Shown one piece after another: positions 16,466 through 25,071 of a stretch of DNA of 35,781 bases (the first letter of the stretch is position 1; each line of letters starts with the position of its first letter). Where the stretch lies: assembly GCF_900115435.1 (NCBI RefSeq), contig NZ_FOWK01000017.1, positions 1-35,781 on the forward strand, in the 5' to 3' direction. Source of the DNA: Prevotella sp. tf2-5 (lineage in GTDB: Bacteria; Bacteroidota; Bacteroidia; Bacteroidales; Bacteroidaceae). The notes below the pieces were generated by a model. The model ran no database searches, was not told the DNA's origin, and saw only the letters and a list, made by a program, of their open reading frames with translations. The position numbers were made by a program, and so were the translations under genes.

Positions 16466-17307
16466 GCCTTGAAACTCATGTCGAGTCCTTTGACAGAGTG
16501 TGTCAGTGCTCCTACGGATATGAAGTCGACACCCTGCTCTGCATAGTCACGAATCGTATCAAAGGTGATGCCGCCACTTGACTCTGTCTCATAACGTCCG
16601 GCTATCAGGTCGACAGCCTTCTTCGTATCGGGCACGGAAAAATTGTCGAGCATGATACGGTCGACACCACCATGATCCAATACCTGTTGCAGTTCCTCAA
16701 AGGAACGTACCTCTATCTCTATCTTCAGGTCAAGTCCTTTCTCTTTGAGATATTGATGACAACGGTCGATGGCATTGACGATACCTCCAGCGAAATCCAC
16801 ATGATTGTCTTTCAGCAGGATCATATCAAACAAGCCGATGCGATGGTTCACACCGCCACCGATCTTCACTGCCTGCTTTTCCAACATACGCATACCTGGT
16901 GTGGTCTTACGAGTGTCCAGCACACGGGTATGAGTGCCTTTCAGACGCTCCACATAACGATTGGTCATGGTGGCAATACCACTCATGCGCTGCATGATGT
17001 TCAGCATCAGACGCTCCGTCTGCAACAAGGAACGAACACGACCTGTCACAATCATGGCAATGTCGCCTTTCTTGACTTTCGCACCATCCTGCATCAATAC
17101 TTCCACCTTCATCTCCGGGTCGAAACGACGGAACACCTCCTTGGCGATCTCCACACCCGCCAATATGCCGTCTTCTTTGATGAGCAGATGAGACTTACCC
17201 ATCGCATCCTCCGGGATACAGCATAAAGTGGTATGATCACCATCTCCGATATCCTCCGCGAACGAGAGGTCTATCAGACGGTCTACTAACTCTTCTACAC
17301 TTAACAT
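16459..17307 (-). CDS. nadC: nicotinate-nucleotide pyrophosphorylase NadC
   Basis: A 282-residue enzyme converting quinolinate plus PRPP to nicotinate mononucleotide in NAD synthesis. The start is ATG at 17307 (MLSVEELVDR); the longer reading to 17364 overlaps the preceding gene. Motifs are EDIGDGDHTT at the N-terminus, NIMQRMSGIAT, TRKTTPGMRMLEKQAVKIGG, HRIGLFDMILLKDNH, EIEVRSFEE and a C-terminal ISVGALTHSVKGLDMS phosphate-binding loop. It is 4 bp downstream of the outer-membrane protein gene and overlaps the M23 gene. nadA/nadB are not in the window. Confidence 0.97.
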   Translation of the reverse strand: MLSVEELVDRLIDLSFAEDIGDGDHTTLCCIPEDAMGKSHLLIKEDGILAGVEIAKEVFRRFDPEMKVEVLMQDGAKVKKGDIAMIVTGRVRSLLQTERLMLNIMQRMSGIATMTNRYVERLKGTHTRVLDTRKTTPGMRMLEKQAVKIGGGVNHRIGLFDMILLKDNHVDFAGGIVNAIDRCHQYLKEKGLDLKIEIEVRSFEELQQVLDHGGVDRIMLDNFSVPDTKKAVDLIAGRYETESSGGITFDTIRDYAEQGVDFISVGALTHSVKGLDMSFKAC

Positions 17308-17311
17308 AGAA

Positions 17312-17809
17312 TTATTTTTTAAACGTATATTGATCCTTGAACAAATAAACGCCGATACCGACACCTAAGCCGAAAGCAGAGTTCTCGAACTTCTTAGTAG
17401 AGATGTCGAAGTAGAGTTCAGGCTCAACGGTTACCGTACGAGTGAGGAAGAAGGCATAGCCCACCTGCACACCTGGACGGAAATCGTTAATGCCATCTGC
17501 ACGGTGGAATTTCAGAGAAGCACCTAGGTAAAGACCATTCTGGATGATATAATAACGACCGCCTACACCTAATGTAAACGCATCAGGAGTATCATCCAAA
17601 TGATCATAGCCTACCTGTGCCAAAGCCATCAGATTGTCCATAAACAGGTAACCTGCCTTTACATTGGCTCCGAAATGGAATTTCTTAGCCTGACTGCTGA
17701 TATCCAAGCCACTAAGTCCTGCACCTAAATATGCCTTACCCTTCTCAAACTGTGCGCTGGCTGTCAATGATGTTGCCAAAACTGCCAATAATAAAATAAC
17801 TTTCTTCAT
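17312..17809 (-). CDS. small outer-membrane beta-barrel protein
   Basis: A 165-residue protein with signal peptide MKKVILLLAVLATSLTASAQ. The mature part is a chain of amphipathic strands (AYLGAGLSGL, NVKAGYLFMDNLMALAQVGYD, TLGVGGRYYI, LYLGASLKF, VQVGYAFFL, VEPELYFDI, GLGVGIGVYLF), consistent with an eight-stranded barrel of the OmpW/OmpX-like or porin-family outer-membrane fold. The very end (KDQYTFKK) does not show the canonical terminal aromatic. It lies 12 bp after cstA and 4 bp before nadC, so is co-transcribed with both; the functional link is not evident. Confidence 0.85.
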   Translation of the reverse strand: MKKVILLLAVLATSLTASAQFEKGKAYLGAGLSGLDISSQAKKFHFGANVKAGYLFMDNLMALAQVGYDHLDDTPDAFTLGVGGRYYIIQNGLYLGASLKFHRADGINDFRPGVQVGYAFFLTRTVTVEPELYFDISTKKFENSAFGLGVGIGVYLFKDQYTFKK

Positions 17810-17821
17810 AGCTTTAATGAT

Positions 17822-19285
17822 TTATTGATGATTATTCTGATATTTACGATACCACAGGCAGAACCACACCAATGCCACTACGAAACAGGCGCCACCCATG
17901 GGATAACTGACAGAAGCCGGCAGGTGGAACGCTTGTTTGGAGATAAACAGGAAGGTGGAACATACCGTCGTCATAAAGAGCGCAGGGATGAGAGTGATGA
18001 TAAATGGTTTCTTCTCTTGTACCAGATAAACGGTCAGTGTCCATAACGTAAATACAGAGAGTGCCTGATTGGAGAAACCGAAATACTGCCAGATGGTATT
18101 GAAACCATCAGGGTTCTCTATCTGCCATATAAGCATAGCGACTGAGATTCCAAACATCGGTATACAGATATAGAAACGGTTCATGACAGGACGCTGGTTG
18201 AGCTTCAACCACTCCGCGACAATCAGTCGAGCGGAACGGAACGCTGTATCACCACTGGTAATTGGAGCTGCCACCACACCTAACATGGCAAGGATAGCAC
18301 CAACCACTCCCAGCCAGTCGTTACAAACCAAATTCACAACGGCAGGAGCAGAAGTGTAAAAACCCTTATGCGCACCGGCTATCAGCTCATAACCTGGTGT
18401 CGGATCGCCATAAAAGAACCAAGAGGCTACTGTTGCCCATATCAAAGCCACTACACCCTCTGTGATCATCGCACCATAGAAAATGGGACGACCCATACGC
18501 TCGGACTTCACACAACGAGCCATCAACGGACTCTGAGTGGCATGGAAACCACTGATAGCACCACAGGCAATAGTAATAAACAATGCCGGGAAGATAGCAT
18601 CCGTCCATTTCTCCGGCTGTGCTTCCGCACCCATATTATACAGGTGACTCCACAACTCGGGTAATTGCGGCCACTTCACATAGAGCACCATCATCAAAGC
18701 ACCTGCCATAAACAACAGGGAGAAGGCAAACAAAGGATAGACCTTACCAATAATCTTGTCAATAGGCAACATCGTGGCAATGATATAATATGCGAAGATA
18801 ATACCTACCCACATCATCGTACCACCACCTATAGAATGTAATATCTCTGCCGGGCTGTATACAAAAACAGTACCCACCATGATCAGCAGCAACACCGTAA
18901 ACACCAGCATCAGACTCTTGGTGGTCTTTCCTAAATATTTACCTATCAGCTCAGGAAGTCCAGCGCCCTCATTACGCATCGACAACATCCCCGACAAATA
19001 GTCGTGGGTGGCACCAGCGAAGATACAACCGAGAACAATCCACAGATAAGCTACTGGTCCGAACTTAGCTCCCATAATAGCACCGAAGATAGGACCTGTC
19101 CCTGCTATATTCAGAAACTGAATCATAAAAATCTTCCAACCGGGAAGCACAATGTAGTCCAGGCCGTCTGCCTTGGAGACTGCTGGTGTCACACGATTAT
19201 CCGGACGGAATATACGTTCCACCAAACGGCCATATAACAGATAGCCAAGCAAAAGAGCCACAAGGCTCAATGTAAATGAAATCAT
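17822..19285 (-). CDS. cstA: CstA/BtsT-family peptide or pyruvate transporter
   Basis: A 487-residue inner-membrane protein with about 12-13 spans. The family signatures are present: FRPDNRVTPAVSKADGLDYI near the N-terminus, QFLNIAGTGPIFGAIMGAKFGP, GCIFAGATHDYLSGMLSMRN, CGAISGFHATQSPLMARCV and APITSGDTAFRSARL. It is much shorter than Escherichia coli CstA (about 700 residues); the C-terminal extra spans are missing, as in many Bacteroidota members. Substrates in this family are peptides or pyruvate. It heads the operon that also encodes a C69 dipeptidase and an M23 peptidase, which would fit peptide use. Confidence 0.92.
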   Translation of the reverse strand: MISFTLSLVALLLGYLLYGRLVERIFRPDNRVTPAVSKADGLDYIVLPGWKIFMIQFLNIAGTGPIFGAIMGAKFGPVAYLWIVLGCIFAGATHDYLSGMLSMRNEGAGLPELIGKYLGKTTKSLMLVFTVLLLIMVGTVFVYSPAEILHSIGGGTMMWVGIIFAYYIIATMLPIDKIIGKVYPLFAFSLLFMAGALMMVLYVKWPQLPELWSHLYNMGAEAQPEKWTDAIFPALFITIACGAISGFHATQSPLMARCVKSERMGRPIFYGAMITEGVVALIWATVASWFFYGDPTPGYELIAGAHKGFYTSAPAVVNLVCNDWLGVVGAILAMLGVVAAPITSGDTAFRSARLIVAEWLKLNQRPVMNRFYICIPMFGISVAMLIWQIENPDGFNTIWQYFGFSNQALSVFTLWTLTVYLVQEKKPFIITLIPALFMTTVCSTFLFISKQAFHLPASVSYPMGGACFVVALVWFCLWYRKYQNNHQ

Positions 19286-19315
19286 TTTTTATGTTATAAT
19301 TTATAATCTTTGCTG

Positions 19316-19323
19316 CAAAGGTA
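19316..19323 (-). promoter_or_regulatory. -7 element of the cstA operon promoter
   Basis: Minus strand TACCTTTG, about 30 bp upstream of the cstA ATG. Its -33 region would fall inside the 7-bp repeat tract at 19331-19363. Confidence 0.6.
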
Positions 19324-19330
19324 AGAATAA

Positions 19331-19363
19331 ATTATGAATTATGAACTATGAATTATGAATTAT
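19331..19363. repeat. 7-bp tandem repeat between divergent promoters
   Basis: ATTATGA, ATTATGA, ACTATGA, ATTATGA and a partial fifth unit. The tract covers the -33 positions of both the cstA promoter (minus) and the GHL10 promoter (plus). Confidence 0.85.
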
Positions 19364-19367
19364 TTCG

Positions 19368-19375
19368 TACCTTTG
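19368..19375 (+). promoter_or_regulatory. -7 element of the GHL10 gene promoter
   Basis: TACCTTTG, 22 bp before the ATG at 19397; divergent from the cstA promoter. Its presence rules out the in-frame start at 19355. Confidence 0.6.
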
Positions 19376-19396
19376 CATCCAAAATTGATAGTATAT

Positions 19397-21046
19397 ATGA
19401 AACGATATTCTTTTATTATATTGTTGCTCTGGGCTGTTCTTTCCTTGAATGCACAGCCCAAACAAGAGTTGCGCGCCGTATGGCTTACCACGTTAGAAGG
19501 ACTTGACTGGCCCAGCACCAAAGGGACGTCCGTTGCCGTAGAGCAGAAGCAGAAACAAGAGCTTTGCCGTATTCTTGACCAGTTGAAGCATGCGAATGTC
19601 AACACCGTTCTCTATCAGGCACGTATTCGTGGAACGGTCACCTACCCTTCCCGTATCGAGCCATGGGATGGCTGTATCAGTGGACGGTTTGGTACAGCGC
19701 CAAACTATGACCCGTTGCAGTTTGCCATCGAGGAGACACATAAACGTGGTATGGAGCTACATGCCTGGGTTGTCACGGTACCTACCGGAAAATGGAACAG
19801 CTATGGGGCAAAGAACCTGCGACGGACACATCCTGAGCTGATGCGTCATATAGGAGAAGATGCCTGCATGATCCCAGAGGACTCACGGACAGCTGACTAT
19901 ATCTCCTCTATCTGCGAGGAGATTACCAAGCGATATGATATTGACGGCATTCATCTCGACTACATCCGCTATCCAGAAACCTATCCGTTGCGTATCTCTC
20001 GTCAACAGGCACGAGAGAACATCACCCGTATTGTCCGTTCTATCCATCAGAAAGTCAAAGGGTTAAAACCATGGGTTAAACTAAGTTGTTCCCCTCTGGG
20101 TAAGTTCGATGACCTCACTCGTTATCCAAGTGGCGGTTGGAATGCTTATAATAAGGTATGTCAGGACGCACAGGGTTGGCTACGAGACGGATTAATGGAC
20201 CAGCTCTTCCCTATGATGTATTATGACGGCAAACATTATTATCCCTTTGCCGCAGACTGGAGTGAGCACCGCTATGGACGTGAGGTCGCTGCTGGTCTGG
20301 GTATCTACCGACTGATACGCAGTGAGGGCAACTGGTCGCTGGACGCTATCAAACGACAGATGCATGTGGCTCGTGACCTCGGACTCGGGCATTGCTATTT
20401 CCGCAGCCGTTTTCTCACGGATAACACCAAGGGGCTTTATGATTTCGTATGTGATTTCGACGCATATCCTGCTATAGTTCCTCCTATGCAGGTTCGCCAA
20501 CCGACTCCTCTGGCTCCTGCTTCTTTGCAGATAGAGCGTACCACAAATGGTGACAACCTGCGTTGGAATGGTGCCACCGATACCAGCAATGGAGACTACC
20601 TCACCTATAATGTCTATGCGTCAACCAATTTTCCTGTGGATATAAATGATGCACGCAACCTCATTGCTGTTCGTCAGATGCAACAGCATCTTTCCATACG
20701 TCGATCTACGGAGGACGCCCCACTCTATTATGTTGTCACAGCCGTAAACCGCTATGGTATTGAGAGCAAACCCATGAATGCCCAACAGTCAATGCTCAAC
20801 ACGACCAGCACGGCAAACAACACGGCATTAATTCCCAATGACGGCTACAGCCTGCAAGTGCCCAACTTCAATGAGCTCCCACAGACCAATTATCTTGCCA
20901 TCTATACGATGATAGGTAATATCATTGCCACCAAACCCTTTGGTCCTGTAGTCTCGATTGCTGGTATTCCCAAGGGAGTCTATGAGTTACGAACCCTCAA
21001 CGACAAAGGCGACTCTCACCATATAGGACATTTCCTCATTAAGTAA
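19397..21046 (+). CDS. secreted GHL10-family glycoside hydrolase-like protein (DUF187)
   Basis: A 549-residue protein with a signal peptide ending SLNAQ (residue 20). Residues 25-360 match the GHL10 (glycosyl hydrolase-like 10) barrel: ELRAVWLTTLEGLDWPS, VNTVLYQARIRG, YDPLQFAIEETHKRGMELHAW and the DIDGIHLDYIRYP catalytic strand (Asp183, Asp188). VKLSCSPLGKFDD and DQLFPMMYY follow. Residues 385-470 look like a fibronectin-III-type module (LRWNGATDTSNGDYLTYNVY). The last 70 residues form a strand-rich C-terminal module ending GHFLIK. Members such as DigH of E. coli hydrolyse denuded peptidoglycan glycans; substrate here is unproven. Convergent with ettA, stops 1 bp apart. Confidence 0.9.
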   Translation: MKRYSFIILLLWAVLSLNAQPKQELRAVWLTTLEGLDWPSTKGTSVAVEQKQKQELCRILDQLKHANVNTVLYQARIRGTVTYPSRIEPWDGCISGRFGTAPNYDPLQFAIEETHKRGMELHAWVVTVPTGKWNSYGAKNLRRTHPELMRHIGEDACMIPEDSRTADYISSICEEITKRYDIDGIHLDYIRYPETYPLRISRQQARENITRIVRSIHQKVKGLKPWVKLSCSPLGKFDDLTRYPSGGWNAYNKVCQDAQGWLRDGLMDQLFPMMYYDGKHYYPFAADWSEHRYGREVAAGLGIYRLIRSEGNWSLDAIKRQMHVARDLGLGHCYFRSRFLTDNTKGLYDFVCDFDAYPAIVPPMQVRQPTPLAPASLQIERTTNGDNLRWNGATDTSNGDYLTYNVYASTNFPVDINDARNLIAVRQMQQHLSIRRSTEDAPLYYVVTAVNRYGIESKPMNAQQSMLNTTSTANNTALIPNDGYSLQVPNFNELPQTNYLAIYTMIGNIIATKPFGPVVSIAGIPKGVYELRTLNDKGDSHHIGHFLIK

Positions 21047-21047
21047 C

Positions 21048-22745
21048 CTATTCTTCCATCAGCTTACGATAGCGGGCACGCTTAGGCTCTTCCAATCCTA
21101 AGCGCTGAGCCTTATTCGACTCATACTCTGAATAGTTGCCCTCAAAATAGAAGACATTCCCGTCACCCTCATAAGCAAGGATATGGGTGCAGATACGATC
21201 AAGGAACCAACGGTCGTGACTGATGATTACGGCACAGCCGGCAAAAGCCTCCAAGCCTTCCTCTAAGGCACGAAGGGTGTTGACATCGATATCGTTGGTA
21301 GGCTCGTCGAGTAAGAGTACATTCCCCTCTTGTTTCAGGGCAATAGCGAGATGAAGACGGTTACGCTCACCACCAGAAAGCACCCCACATTTTTTCTCCT
21401 GATCGGCACCACTGAAGTTAAAACGTGACAGATAAGCACGCACATTGACGTCTTTCCCACCCATACGGATGGTCTCGTTACCACCGCTCACCACTTCATA
21501 AACAGACTTATCGGGATCAATATCCTTATGCTGCTGGTCAACATAGCTGAGTTTGACTGTCTCACCCACATTAAATGAGCCAGCGTCAGCCTGTTCCAAC
21601 CCCATAATCAGTCGGAACAAAGTCGTCTTACCTGCGCCATTAGGACCTATCACACCCACAATTCCATTCGGGGGAAGCATGAAGTTAAGGTCGCTGAAGA
21701 GGACTTTTTCACCATAAGCCTTAGCCACATGTTCTGCTTCTATTACTTTATTACCCAGACGAGGTCCGTTAGGAATGAAGATTTCCAATTTCTCCTCTTT
21801 CTGTTTCTGTTCCTCGTTGAGCATCTTGTCATAAGAGTTCAGGCGAGCCTTACCTTTAGCATGACGTGCTTTAGGAGCCATACGCACCCACTCCAATTCA
21901 CGCTCTAATGTCTTGCGACGCTTCGAAGCAGTCTTCTCCTCAAGAGCCAGTCGCTGACTCTTCTGTTCCAGCCATGATGAGTAGTTTCCCTTCCAAGGTA
22001 TTCCCTCTCCACGGTCAAGTTCAAGGATCCACTCAGCCACATCATCCAAGAAATAACGGTCGTGGGTCACAGCGATAACCGTTCCTTCATATTGCTGGAG
22101 ATGCTGTTCCAACCAATCAATCGACTCCGCGTCAAGATGGTTGGTTGGCTCATCAAGCAACAGCACATCAGGTTTTTGCAACAGCAAACGACAAAGAGCC
22201 ACACGACGACGCTCACCACCTGAGAGATTCTCTACGCTCCTATCTCCTGGAGGGCAGTTCAATGCCGCCATCGCACGATCGAGCTTAGAATCCATGTTCC
22301 AGGCATCCGTTGCATCGATGATATCCTGTAACTCAGCCTGACGGGTCATCAGTTTCTCCATCTTGTCAGCATCCTCATAGTACTCTGGGAGTCCGAACTT
22401 CACATTGATATCATCATACTCTGCAAGTGCGTCATATACGTGTTGTACACCCTCCATCACATTCTCCTTGACAGTCTTGGTCTCGTCCAAAGGAGGGTCC
22501 TGTGGCAGATAGCCCACACTATAGCCGGGGCTCCACACCACATTCCCCTGATACTGCTGGTCAAGACCAGCGATAATTTTCATCAAGGTCGACTTTCCTG
22601 CGCCGTTAAGACCGATAATACCAATCTTCGCTCCATAGAAGAAGCTGAGATAGATATTCTTGAGCACCTGTTTTTGATTCTGCTGAATGGTCTTGCTCAC
22701 CCCGACCATCGAGAAAATGACTTTCTTGTCGTCTACTGTTGCCAT
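21048..22745 (-). CDS. ettA: energy-dependent translational throttle protein EttA
   Basis: A 565-residue ABC-F ATPase with the EttA hallmarks: opening KKVIFSMVGVSKTIQQNQKQ, Walker A GIIGLNGAGKST (42-53), GYLPQDPPLDETKTVKENV and WNMDSKLDRAMAALNCP. The signature is LSGGERRRVALCRLL, the second Walker A is GVIGPNGAGKTT, the second signature LSGGERNRLHLA, and both Walker B ([16 protein letters not shown]) are intact. The interdomain segment has the arm/linker ELEWVRMAPKARHAKGKARL. EttA binds the ribosomal E site and gates the first peptide bond according to ADP/ATP ratio. Third gene of the ADH-GH9-ettA unit, 10 bp after GH9. Confidence 0.95.
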   Translation of the reverse strand: MATVDDKKVIFSMVGVSKTIQQNQKQVLKNIYLSFFYGAKIGIIGLNGAGKSTLMKIIAGLDQQYQGNVVWSPGYSVGYLPQDPPLDETKTVKENVMEGVQHVYDALAEYDDINVKFGLPEYYEDADKMEKLMTRQAELQDIIDATDAWNMDSKLDRAMAALNCPPGDRSVENLSGGERRRVALCRLLLQKPDVLLLDEPTNHLDAESIDWLEQHLQQYEGTVIAVTHDRYFLDDVAEWILELDRGEGIPWKGNYSSWLEQKSQRLALEEKTASKRRKTLERELEWVRMAPKARHAKGKARLNSYDKMLNEEQKQKEEKLEIFIPNGPRLGNKVIEAEHVAKAYGEKVLFSDLNFMLPPNGIVGVIGPNGAGKTTLFRLIMGLEQADAGSFNVGETVKLSYVDQQHKDIDPDKSVYEVVSGGNETIRMGGKDVNVRAYLSRFNFSGADQEKKCGVLSGGERNRLHLAIALKQEGNVLLLDEPTNDIDVNTLRALEEGLEAFAGCAVIISHDRWFLDRICTHILAYEGDGNVFYFEGNYSEYESNKAQRLGLEEPKRARYRKLMEE

Positions 22746-22755
22746 ATTTTAATTG

Positions 22756-25062
22756 TTACTGATTTCGAATTGCATAAAGATATCCCATCAATGCCATCTT
22801 ACCACGCATGGTCTCACGAGGCGTAAACTCTCCGTTCACCCAGAAATAACGCTGGTTGAAATAAGACTCCTGACGAGGCCATCCTCCATCATTCCATGAA
22901 GGATAACAAAGGTTTGTCAACAGACGACCATCACCGCCATTATGTCCAGGCGACCAAGTCTCTGTGCCATTAAAAGGAGTCTGTCCGGGGTGAGTTCCAG
23001 GGGCTCCGTCATTACGACCTGTGGAATAGACATTCTCCAGATGTCGTGTCCCCAGTCCTGTCATCTCCACGATATTGCCGGGGTTACGTCCCAGACTCCA
23101 GCTCGCCTCTGTGTACATCACGTCCTCTAACATGTCGCGCTCCTGCGGGTCTGTCGTCAGATTATGCGCTAACATCACAAGTTGCAGATTCTGCGATGTT
23201 TGCCAGCGTACATCGGTAGCGGCACGGCGGGAGGGGCGAAGTGACACCTTATTAATATTATAGTCAGCCGCATGTGCCTTAACACTTGCTTTCAGATTCT
23301 CATAGAACGCGCCATCATGGCGATTAGTTGGACAGGTGAGATAGGCTGCTGCTGCCCACAACTGATAGTAGCCGTCATGACCTCGTTTAAAAAGCGGCGT
23401 ATGATCATCTTTTATCACACTTCCGTCCACCATGATCTTCTCCCAAGAGGTATCACAGGTAAGGTTGTAAAGGAAGGCGGCTGCCATCTGCCGGAAGTCT
23501 CTGCCACGCATGCGGATGCTTCCGATGTCTTGGAAGTCATCCAACTGCTGATTCTCTTGTCGACTGGCAAAGTTGAATGCCTTGACCGCCTCGTTGGTAT
23601 AGTAATTTCTCAAACTGTCGATACCGGCAATACGGAAGGCGTCGGCAAGCATGGCACAATTGGCGGCATTTGCCCATGCCGCCATCGTGGTACACCCTGC
23701 CTGGAACATCGTCGTCCAGTCGGCACTGGGATTCGTCACTCCTTGTGAATAGGCTTCGCCATCACGGATGCTGAGGAAAAAATCCACCTCATTACGAGCT
23801 TCGTCTATCAAGTCAGGAATACCATTACCACTTTCACGGATTCCCAAATTGTCTTCTGTCAAGCGTCCTCCTGATAAGATATAGGGCAGCAACATATCAT
23901 AGATATTACTGACATGTGCCAGATGACGGTCCCAGTCAAAAGCGTCCGAATGACCGCCTATGGCACCATTAGTCGTGGGATTGCCGGATAAACGGTGCTG
24001 CCAGAACACGGACTCCTCAGGTTTCTTGAAATGTGGCTCATCCCACACGTCACCACGTAACTTGCGCCATTCAGGATGCCATGGATGAATATCCGTCTTG
24101 TAGATCTTGAATCCCTTTGGATTAACATCTGCAATAAACTGAGGCTGTCGGGGAATGGGGAACACATGGGTTGGGTCGACAGGTTCTCCAAGACGCATAT
24201 AATAATAGCCTCTGACAGAATAGCGATAAGGTTCGTAATACACCCCTTCCGCTATGTCAAAGTCCATACTGCAACCGACATCCTCCACAACCAATCGGTA
24301 ACGTCCTGGCTTTGAAGTCTTGAAATCAATATTCCACACATCCGTACCTACCAAGTTTTTCTCACCAGCCTCTTCCTTGTAGGCACTATTGGGTTTCCAG
24401 AACTTCACCACACCTACCGTATCCTTCTTGTGCGTGTTCACATCATAGAGGAATACCTTCTTTCCTTCCATGGCATGATAGTCACGACTGCCACCGTCAC
24501 CCAGCCACTGGTACAGGTCAGCAACCTTGTTAGTTTGGGAAGGATGGTATCCTATGATATTCACATGAACGGCCTCTGACTGGGAGTTCCATATATCGAA
24601 GCATACAGTAGCAGTCTTCTGGTCGGCATTCAAACTCTTAGGAATCGTCACCTGATAGGTGCATCCTTGACGCATGGACTTGGGTAATTTCAAGAACAGC
24701 CAATGATCGAGTTCACTCGTCAGCGTATGGTCAGTATTCATCGGTTTTGATTTCCTCCATACCACAGAAGGCTGTAACTTAGAGAAAGCCTTATCGTCCT
24801 TTGAGGAAACCGTCCAAAGATCCGCTTTCTGGGCATCCACCACATTCAACCGTTGCCCAAAGACAAACAGGGTATCATCACCTTCCTCGAAAGAATGCCC
24901 GAGATAGGCACTCTTACCCGTTCCATTATCTCGATAATGCACTTCACCGTCTCGGAACTGAATCATCAGGTAATCCTTGTCGATGATTTTCAAACTAATC
25001 AGTTTGGTTGCGAAAGTTGGTGCCGCAGCTATCAGCAAAAGTGCTACTAATCCTTTTCTCAT
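22756..25062 (-). CDS. secreted GH9-family glycoside hydrolase (cellulase-like)
   Basis: A 768-residue protein with signal peptide MRKGLVALLLIAAAPTFA. Residues about 160-275 form the N-terminal Ig-like CelD_N domain (VHVNIIGYHPSQTNKVADLY, VWNIDFKTSKPGRYRLVVED). The (alpha/alpha)6 catalytic domain follows from about 280. Its GGHSDAFDWDRH at 369-380 is the variant of GG-x-x-DAGD, with Asp373 and Asp376. NGIPDLIDEARNEVDFFLSI, SWSLGRNPGN and the C-terminal FWVNGEFTPRETM, which probably includes the general acid Glu, complete it. Residues 20-160 form an additional N-terminal beta module. Such enzymes cut beta-1,4-glucans; a few act on glucosamine oligomers. It lies 9 bp after the alcohol dehydrogenase gene. 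Confidence 0.92.
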   Translation of the reverse strand: MRKGLVALLLIAAAPTFATKLISLKIIDKDYLMIQFRDGEVHYRDNGTGKSAYLGHSFEEGDDTLFVFGQRLNVVDAQKADLWTVSSKDDKAFSKLQPSVVWRKSKPMNTDHTLTSELDHWLFLKLPKSMRQGCTYQVTIPKSLNADQKTATVCFDIWNSQSEAVHVNIIGYHPSQTNKVADLYQWLGDGGSRDYHAMEGKKVFLYDVNTHKKDTVGVVKFWKPNSAYKEEAGEKNLVGTDVWNIDFKTSKPGRYRLVVEDVGCSMDFDIAEGVYYEPYRYSVRGYYYMRLGEPVDPTHVFPIPRQPQFIADVNPKGFKIYKTDIHPWHPEWRKLRGDVWDEPHFKKPEESVFWQHRLSGNPTTNGAIGGHSDAFDWDRHLAHVSNIYDMLLPYILSGGRLTEDNLGIRESGNGIPDLIDEARNEVDFFLSIRDGEAYSQGVTNPSADWTTMFQAGCTTMAAWANAANCAMLADAFRIAGIDSLRNYYTNEAVKAFNFASRQENQQLDDFQDIGSIRMRGRDFRQMAAAFLYNLTCDTSWEKIMVDGSVIKDDHTPLFKRGHDGYYQLWAAAAYLTCPTNRHDGAFYENLKASVKAHAADYNINKVSLRPSRRAATDVRWQTSQNLQLVMLAHNLTTDPQERDMLEDVMYTEASWSLGRNPGNIVEMTGLGTRHLENVYSTGRNDGAPGTHPGQTPFNGTETWSPGHNGGDGRLLTNLCYPSWNDGGWPRQESYFNQRYFWVNGEFTPRETMRGKMALMGYLYAIRNQ

Positions 25063-25071
25063 GAACGTTCA

